40,000 nt of DNA from Chrysomallon squamiferum (lineage: Eukaryota > Mollusca > Gastropoda > Neomphalida > Peltospiridae), in NCBI GenBank assembly GCA_012295275.1, contig CM022675.1, positions 4,001,642 through 4,041,641 of the forward strand, in the 5' to 3' direction. This document shows, one piece after another, positions 33,631-40,000 of this stretch. Position 1 is the stretch's first letter. Each line of letters begins with the position of its first letter. A model generated the notes under the pieces. That model searched no databases and was not told the origin of the DNA. It saw nothing but the letters and a program-made list of their open reading frames with translations. Made by a program: the position numbers and the translations under genes.

Positions 33631-33985
33631 GAAAATAACAAAACAAATAAACACGACAGAGAACAAGTTAAAATAAACTAAAACAGCAGAAAAACACTTT
33701 TCAAATAAAGAATTAACCATGATTTCAAACTGGAAGTATTACGTGTAGAAAACTGAGGTAAACGTTTAGACACGGAGTTACGCAAGGTTGTTTTTTTATG
33801 TTTTTTACCCACTCTGTTTTCTCTTTATTTTTTGTTCTTGATTTAACTTGCTCAGTTCAGTTAGGTGAAGAGACATTCCAAAGTTTAGAAAATGCTGCTG
33901 ACTGAAACAACTTTATTATTTCTACTCTCGTTCTCTCTGTTTGTCTCTTTGTGTCTGTCTATCCGACTCTCTGTCTATCCGTCTC

Positions 33986-33986
<1 letters not shown>

Positions 33987-34072
<86 letters not shown>

Positions 34073-34090
34073 GTGTGTGTGTGTGTGTGT
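33987..34090. repeat. (CT)n then (GT)n microsatellite
   Basis: CT about 33987-34067, a short gg break, then GT to 34090. Confidence 0.96.
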
Positions 34091-34428
34091 CATTAACTAA
34101 ATATAATTTTTCTAATGTATTGCATGGAGAAAAAGAAACAGTTTCATGAAATATCTGAATATAATCGGACAAGAAACAATCCTTAAAATTAAAGAACTAT
34201 TTCTTTCTTTTTATATTTGTTACATTTAATTATAATTTTCCTCATTTTTTGTTTTGTTCTTAATATCTCCCTTATAAGGACAGTTTAATTTTATTTTACT
34301 TTTTGTAATGTCTTATCTTTTGTTACTAATTCTTCATTATAAATTATTTCTCTTTTCATTGCTTTAAGATAATATGTAAATTTCTGATTTTCACCATGAA
34401 AATCAATAAAAAAGGTACTTTTAAATCG

Positions 34429-34500
34429 TAATATTTATTTATTTATTTATTTATTTATTTTATTATTTATTTATTTATTTATTTATTTAATTATTTGTTA
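34429..34500. repeat. (TTTA)n microsatellite
   Basis: TTTA tetranucleotide with two small breaks. Confidence 0.93.
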
Positions 34501-34823
34501 TTTGTTTGTTTGTTCCTTTATCTATTTATCTATCACACTATGTGTGTGATATACATATACATACATATACACACACACACACATTCACACACACACACAG
34601 ACAAACACACAAACAAACACTTATATATTAAATTAATTTATCTTCCGTGTATTCTTTGTCTCCGTTGTTTTATTTTAAATTACTGTGTTACAATTCTCAT
34701 TTCGCCAGTCACGGAGTTAGTTTCAAATGATAACATTAAACATTTTCAAATCCTCCTGTCTCGCTCGCAAACCACACACGAGCTGTTATCACACGCCCAT
34801 GTTACGAGTCTCTCATGTATAAC

Positions 34824-35009
34824 TTACACGTCCAGCAAATTGATCTTCCCGACGTTTCTGTTTGTCCACAGCACACTGGCCAGCTTGACCACTCGGGCTT
34901 GGTCAGTGTTTGGACGAGGATGGAAAGCGGAACACGGTCTCACTGGCAGCTGTTGTCGCTGTTGTCGCTGTAGTTTGCAAAGTTGATGGAAATCCGTCCC
35001 GTTCGTCAC
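34824..35009 (-). CDS. Candidate host exon (unrecognised protein)
   Basis: On the minus strand, about 35 codons near the 3' end of this frame use mostly G/C third positions (for example GTG GTC AAG CTG GCC AGT GTG CTG TGG), unlike the surrounding AT-rich DNA. The peptide includes ARVVKLASVLWTNRNVGKIN. A strong donor-like gtaagt lies exactly where the frame would stop (about 34822-34827), as expected if it is an internal or first exon. Upstream, cag acceptor-like sites occur (actacag, ctgccag), but none has a good pyrimidine tract. I do not recognise the family. The opposite strand also has an open frame, but with a less convincing composition. It could be chance. Confidence 0.3.
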   Translation of the reverse strand: MTNGTDFHQLCKLQRQQRQQLPVRPCSAFHPRPNTDQARVVKLASVLWTNRNVGKINLLDV

Positions 35010-35207
35010 AAAACAATTAACAGATGTTATGAGGCGACTGCCTACTTTGCAAACAGACGGAGAGGATATTAGAAGAAGAAAAAAGAAAATAGGAGAGAAA
35101 AAAAAAAAGTTTAATCGTTTTTAGATTGTTATTTCTAATGTCCTCACAAACTGCAGTAGGGTCAGTTGTCTTGAGATGTTAACAGAAAATGTCACGAAAA
35201 GTCGAAG

Positions 35208-35465
35208 ACAGTTACCATTATCATCATCATCGTCTTTATTATTATCATCATCATCATTATTATTACTATTATTATCATTATTATTATCATCATCGTCATC
35301 ATCATCACTATTATTATTATTATTGTAGTTATCATTATCATTATTACTATTATTGTTATTACCGTCTACATCATCATCATCATTATTCTTATTATCAACG
35401 TCATTATCATGATCATCATCATTATCAACAGCATTAGTATTACTACTGCTACAACTACTACTAAT
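35208..35465. repeat. (ATC)n / (ATT)n compound microsatellite
   Basis: Mixed ATC, ATT, ACT and GTC triplets. The His/Tyr-rich frame across it is an artefact of the repeat. Confidence 0.93.
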
Positions 35466-35623
35466 ACAAGATTACTTCTCGTAGCTTTTCTAGAATTATC
35501 TCTGTTTTCGACCTGTGTCACAAACTATGGTATGTGTTGTCGTGTCTGGTAGAGGTTATATTGTTAGACACTCCGCTTTAGAAATGTTCAGCTGAAAAGT
35601 GCTCACGATAACTAAAATCGTCA

Positions 35624-35697
35624 GGCCTGTTAGCTCAGTTGGTTAGAGTGTCGTGCTAATAACGCGAATGTCGTGGGTTCGATCCCCACATGGGCCA
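35624..35697 (+). tRNA. tRNA-Ile(AAU), isolated copy
   Basis: Complete cloverleaf with the GAGT D-stem variant combined with the ATGGGCC acceptor strand, so it is a chimera of the A-type and B-type features. Anticodon AAT, both boxes and discriminator A are present. A long T run begins about 10 nt downstream. The flanks are unrelated to the units. Confidence 0.95.
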
Positions 35698-35706
35698 AAT
35701 TGTAGG

Positions 35707-36348
35707 TTTTTTTTTTTTTTATTAACACAGATTGCTTTTTGTATTAACACAGACGTTCAGAGAGAAAGTCAACAAATGTAAACATTTTTTAATGTTTTAA
35801 CGCAAAAGAGAGTTCTGTTTCCAAACAGCGATATCCACTCTGACTTTACTGAATGATGACTGTTGCAGTTTTAATATAACATTTACAAACTCTGATTAAC
35901 CAAGACACAAACATCTAAGTAAATTTTCATTTAACAAAAAAGTATATAAGACATTAATGTTAGACTTCAAGTGGTCTAGACTGCAAGATCAATCCTCTTC
36001 GAGTGACTCATTACGTTTTTTCACATTTCTGTCATAACTCACTGACCATTTCCTTTTGTGTGTAACTTCATCTCTCTGGGTTGGTGTATAATAAAGATTA
36101 TTTATTGCTACTATATTAAGATTAGGTTAATCGAGCATTCATGCATTCACAAACAGTAATGAAATATGATATTTTGGTTCATGTTTTAGTCTTTTTTTGT
36201 TTTTGTTATTTGGAAAATTAATATTGCGCTTTGGCCATCTTAAAATTTAAAAAATCTAGACACTTTATTTTGAAATATTAATTAATACAAAATCCTCTTT
36301 AATATCGCTAGATATCACTAGCTCTGGCAAATATTAGAATTTTTTTTT
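35707..36348. other. Intergenic, no recognisable gene
   Basis: Unique AT-rich sequence after the tRNA terminator run. Nothing recognised. Confidence 0.55.
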
Positions 36349-36704
36349 TTCTTTTATATATAAGACAAATACTGTAACCAAAAACCTTTTCTTTTATATA
36401 TAAAGTAAATACTATAACCAAAATCTTTTTTCTATAGTTAAGGCAAATGCTATAACCAAAATCTTTTTTCTGTAGTTAAGGCAAATACTATAACCAGAAT
36501 CTTTTTTTCTCTAGTTAAGGCAAATACTATAACCAAAATCTTTTTTCAGTAGTTAAGGCAAATACTATAACCAAAATCTTTTTTCTGTAGTTATGGCAAA
36601 TACTATAACCAAAATCTTTTTTCTCTAGTTAAGGCAAATACTATAACCAAAATCTTTTTTCTGTAGTTATGGCAAATACTATAACCAAAATCTTTTCCTG
36701 CTTA
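36349..36704. repeat. 38-39 bp minisatellite, about nine copies
   Basis: The core gcaaatactataacc recurs at 36481, 36520, 36558, 36596, 36634 and 36672 (period 38-39). Three more divergent copies lie upstream from about 36360, the first two with tatatataa in place of the gttaagg segment. Each unit also has aaaatcttttttct. Confidence 0.94.
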
Positions 36705-37280
36705 AAGAATAAAATTCTTGGATTTCGTAAACACGGTCTTGATACAAACGATGACATGTTAAAATGTCTTATACAAATATTTGTGGTCCAGTTTCGCCTT
36801 GTTTCTGCTGACCAAATGTTCGATGTCTTGAGACTGACAATGGCTTCATTAGGACAGAATCTCGTTCTCTTGTTTTCGTCAGGCAGATGAAATGTTTCCT
36901 GGAAGCCATTTGTCAAATCACAGCACGTTCTGCCGAAATCTCATTCACAAATATCTATGTTTTTCCAATGTGCTCAAGTGCAAAGCTAGAGAGGCGTCGT
37001 CGTTTTCACAGCGGATACAGCAACAACGTCGTGACAGTACGGAACTTTGGGGCCGCTCTTTGTTTCTGAAATGAAGATCAAGGTTGGATGGAGATTTACA
37101 AACATTCTCCGTTTGCATCGATCAAATCTTCATTACCAGGAACAGTTTCAGAATAAAGAATTTCAAAATTATTTTTTGCACTGTTTTTGTTCTGTAAAAA
37201 CTGTTAAACGATAAAGCTGACAAGATAACTTAAATAAACTTTTTTCTTTTTTAAATGTATATATTCATTATTACATTAAA
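36705..37280. other. Unique sequence, no recognised gene
   Basis: Balanced composition with overlapping 60-90 codon frames on both strands (for example a minus-strand frame at 36641-36916). None shows a domain or a splice context I trust. Confidence 0.4.
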
Positions 37281-37305
37281 CGAATAATTTGAATGAATCA
37301 AATGA

Positions 37306-37319
37306 CAACAACAACAACA

Positions 37320-37383
<64 letters not shown>
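37306..37383. repeat. (AAC)n-(AAT)n microsatellite
   Basis: Short AAC run then AAT to 37383. Confidence 0.95.
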
Positions 37384-37384
<1 letters not shown>

Positions 37385-38853
37385 TCTGACGACTTTTTAC
37401 TAATCATCGAAAATATTTTTAAAAGTTATAGTTTAAAACGTATTGATAATTTACTTCTTTTAAATACATACAAGTACACAATATACACTAGAATAAACAA
37501 TAGAGAAAACAATGTATTCCTAATTGGCGAGTTCAGTTGTTTATTATTTAATTACTTTTATCCTAGAAGTCCCAGAACGCATGCGTGTTCAGTGTTTAAA
37601 TAAACAACGCAAAAGCAACAGACAAATTAAACTTGTGTTTGATGATTCTAAGAAATAGTCTGAATAGATAACTTCCAATTTTTTTATTTATTTATTTATT
37701 TATTTATTTATGTTTTAAATTTAATTAAATTTAATTTATTATTATTATTATTATTTGTATTTTTATCGACTAAACTTAAATAATAGCGAACTGTAACAAC
37801 AAAAAAGTTAAAAATAATGTTGGAGCAGCCATTTTTTTTTTTTTAGTAGTAGTGACGTCATCGCGTTTAGACACAAACCATTAGTTCTAAAGTTTCTCGA
37901 AGTGTTGTCAGAAAAATATTTCATGCTTTTAAACTTTCAGTGCTATCTGAATTAGTGATAATAATCTAATTTTGAAATAAAATGATTTATTTGATATTAT
38001 ATAAAGGCATGTTTTAGTACAAATGACGGTACAAATTAATAAAAGAAAACAAAACTGAAAATACAAAATCTTTTTCGTTTTCTCCAGTCTGCAAATGTGC
38101 ACGTTTTCAGTTTTGCATTGTTTATATTCAACATAAAATGGTATTTTGTTAAAACGACGATCTACTTCAAAATTTTGTCAAGTCCAATCTTTATGAACGT
38201 TCGGGTAGCAGTATAACGACTTGAAAATACAGAAAATAAATATTCTTTTAAACCCCTGCATCTAAATGAACTCGTCCACATCACGTGAATCATGGGCAGA
38301 CGAAGAATAATGTCACAAGTTTATATTCTCGAAGGCAGTAGAAAATGTATATATACAATTTTGCACTGTCATATAAAATTGAATAAAACATTATATTTGA
38401 AATTTATTTTAAAATTAAGTAAGGAAGAATTGATACAAGACTTTACCATCACTTAGACACCTTTTTTTTAAAATATTTTCTATTTCAGTAAGAGTAATTG
38501 ATGAATAGAATATCAGATCACTGGTATTTTTATAAATAACGTTCAAGTTTTATTTATATTGATAAATTAAAGTATTTCAACAAAAAACATTCTGTTCTAT
38601 CCAAACTGTGTGTTAGTGTTTTAGTGATATTTTATCATTGTCATTATTATTATTATCATTATCATTTTCGTCGTTAATGTTATTATTGTTTGCTACTGTT
38701 GTGGTTGTTGTCGATCTTTACTGTTGTTATTAATTTAATTACTTAATAATTCGTTTTAATTATTTCAAGACTATAGTTTATAATTTAAAACATTTAATAA
38801 TTCATTTTAGTTATTTCAGACGGGCTATCAGTTTATCGAATTAAACATTTAAC

Positions 38854-38856
<3 letters not shown>
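37384..38856. other. Intergenic with a TGACGTCA site
   Basis: AT-rich, TTTA tract at 37681-37710, T12 run then agtagtag and a perfect TGACGTCA at 37853-37860. No gene. Confidence 0.5.
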
Positions 38857-38893
<37 letters not shown>

Positions 38894-38970
38894 TAATAAT
38901 AATAACAATAGCAAAAACAACAAAAACAAAAACAACGAAAATAAAAATAAAAACAACAACCACAATATTG

Positions 38971-39021
<51 letters not shown>

Positions 39022-39075
39022 GAAACACTATGAACAGAAACAACAACAACAACCATAACATAAAAAAAAAACAAT
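38857..39075. repeat. (AAT)n / (AAC)n compound microsatellite
   Basis: AAT at about 38857-38890, AAC/AAA mixtures, then AAT at about 38970-39020. Confidence 0.93.
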
Positions 39076-39645
39076 AATAAATACATCAATAGCAACAACA
39101 AAAATAAATAATTTACTGCTCTATTTCCCATACATTTCCTGTACACACACTTCACATAAACAAAAAGGCAAAACATTCACCTTGACGAATACCTGTCTAA
39201 TTAACGAGGTCAGTTGTTTATTATTTTATTTCGTTTGCAAACACCTGCGATTTACCTACAGCACAAAGAGACGTCTACCTCTCAACAACGTCAATCAAAG
39301 AGTCATTGTATTCGTTGTCGCCGTCGTGTGCTTTCCATAACGAGGCAGCCTTGAAATGACGTTCCTCGGAGAAGAAAGACACACTTAGATGAATTCCAGT
39401 CTGTGAATTAGTTTGTATGTATTAGAAATGTCAACAAGAGGGCTTTGAAAAAAAAAAACTTCGTATTGCGAAGGAAATGACTTTGATTCGTTTTGTGTCA
39501 AACAGCCAAACTGGGACTGGCGAAAAAGCGAAAAGTTTAGCATCAGTTTGTGATTTTGTTACAGATTTTGAGACAAAAATAAATTAAAATAATAATCCAG
39601 AAAGGATAAAAATAAACAGAAGCAAGACCATAGTAGTAATAGTAG
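39076..39645. other. Intergenic, no recognisable gene
   Basis: Unique sequence, slightly GC-richer at 39240-39365. No gene seen. Confidence 0.5.
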
Positions 39646-39653
39646 TTGTTGGT

Positions 39654-39694
<41 letters not shown>

Positions 39695-39741
39695 TACAGT
39701 AGCAGTCGTAGTAGTAGTAGTAAATACAATAATAATAATAA

Positions 39742-39786
<45 letters not shown>

Positions 39787-39835
39787 CATCATCATCATCA
39801 TCAGAATCATATAATAATAACAGTAATAATTAGAT
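39646..39835. repeat. (AGT)n, (AAT)n, (ATC)n compound microsatellite
   Basis: AGT at about 39655-39720, AAT at about 39729-39785, ATC at about 39786-39802. Confidence 0.94.
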
Positions 39836-40000
39836 TTAAATAGGTTCTTTAAAATTCCAGTAGATGATTTTCTTTGAAAAAAAAAAAAAACAAGAAAGTG
39901 GTAATTAAAGAAAATCCACCACGAAACCACAAACGGTTTTAACATGTTGCTGATAAAACCATTCTCAAATGTGTTACAGATCTGGGAGATCAGAAAATAC

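Overview
This is an AT-rich metazoan genomic window, crowded with microsatellites such as (TTA)n, (AGT)n, (CT)n, (GT)n, GATA and ACAG runs. It looks like a draft assembly, with one ambiguous base (N) at 16477. The microsatellite load, the lack of obvious multi-exon host genes and the LINE style fit an invertebrate, perhaps a mollusc or other lophotrochozoan. That is an inference, because no host protein gene is recognisable.

The informative part is about 5140-20583. It holds a tandem segmental amplification built around tRNA-Ile(AAU) genes. Each unit carries an upstream tRNA-Ile (A), a microsatellite, about 0.8-1 kb of unique spacer, and a second tRNA-Ile (B). In unit 1 (about 5140-11560) and unit 2 (about 11561-18055) tRNA B is split by a 4.6-4.7 kb non-LTR retrotransposon. 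In unit 3 (about 18056-19403) tRNA B is intact. An inverted piece at 20195-20583 holds another intact tRNA together with the downstream flank. Together these give the empty site, so the insertion point can be read directly: it lies in the anticodon stem, with a 6-7 bp target-site duplication (gagcgtc).

The element encodes ORF1, with three clustered CCHC-like zinc knuckles, and ORF2, with an APE-type endonuclease, a reverse transcriptase and a C-terminal zinc motif. The 3' end is an AATAAA signal followed by an A tail. This is the architecture of L1/Tx1-type elements. Both copies are dead. Some lesions are shared and so predate the duplication; others are private to one copy. The ORF1 frame runs uninterrupted from an ATG in the host flank through the tRNA 5' half.

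Eight structurally complete tRNA-Ile(AAU) genes lie on both strands (5263, 11914, 18185, 19325, 20510, 22019, 25119, 35624). One of them has an acceptor mismatch. There are also two LINE-split genes and one fragment truncated by a 231-bp tandem duplication.

Outside this, the window is intergenic: low-complexity DNA, a 38-bp minisatellite (36349-36704), a decayed tandem repeat of about 75 bp (24300-24580), and a few GC-richer islands. Three of these islands carry perfect TGACGTCA sites. One minus-strand candidate exon (34824-35009) is weakly supported. Most long open frames elsewhere are translations of simple repeats and are not annotated as genes.
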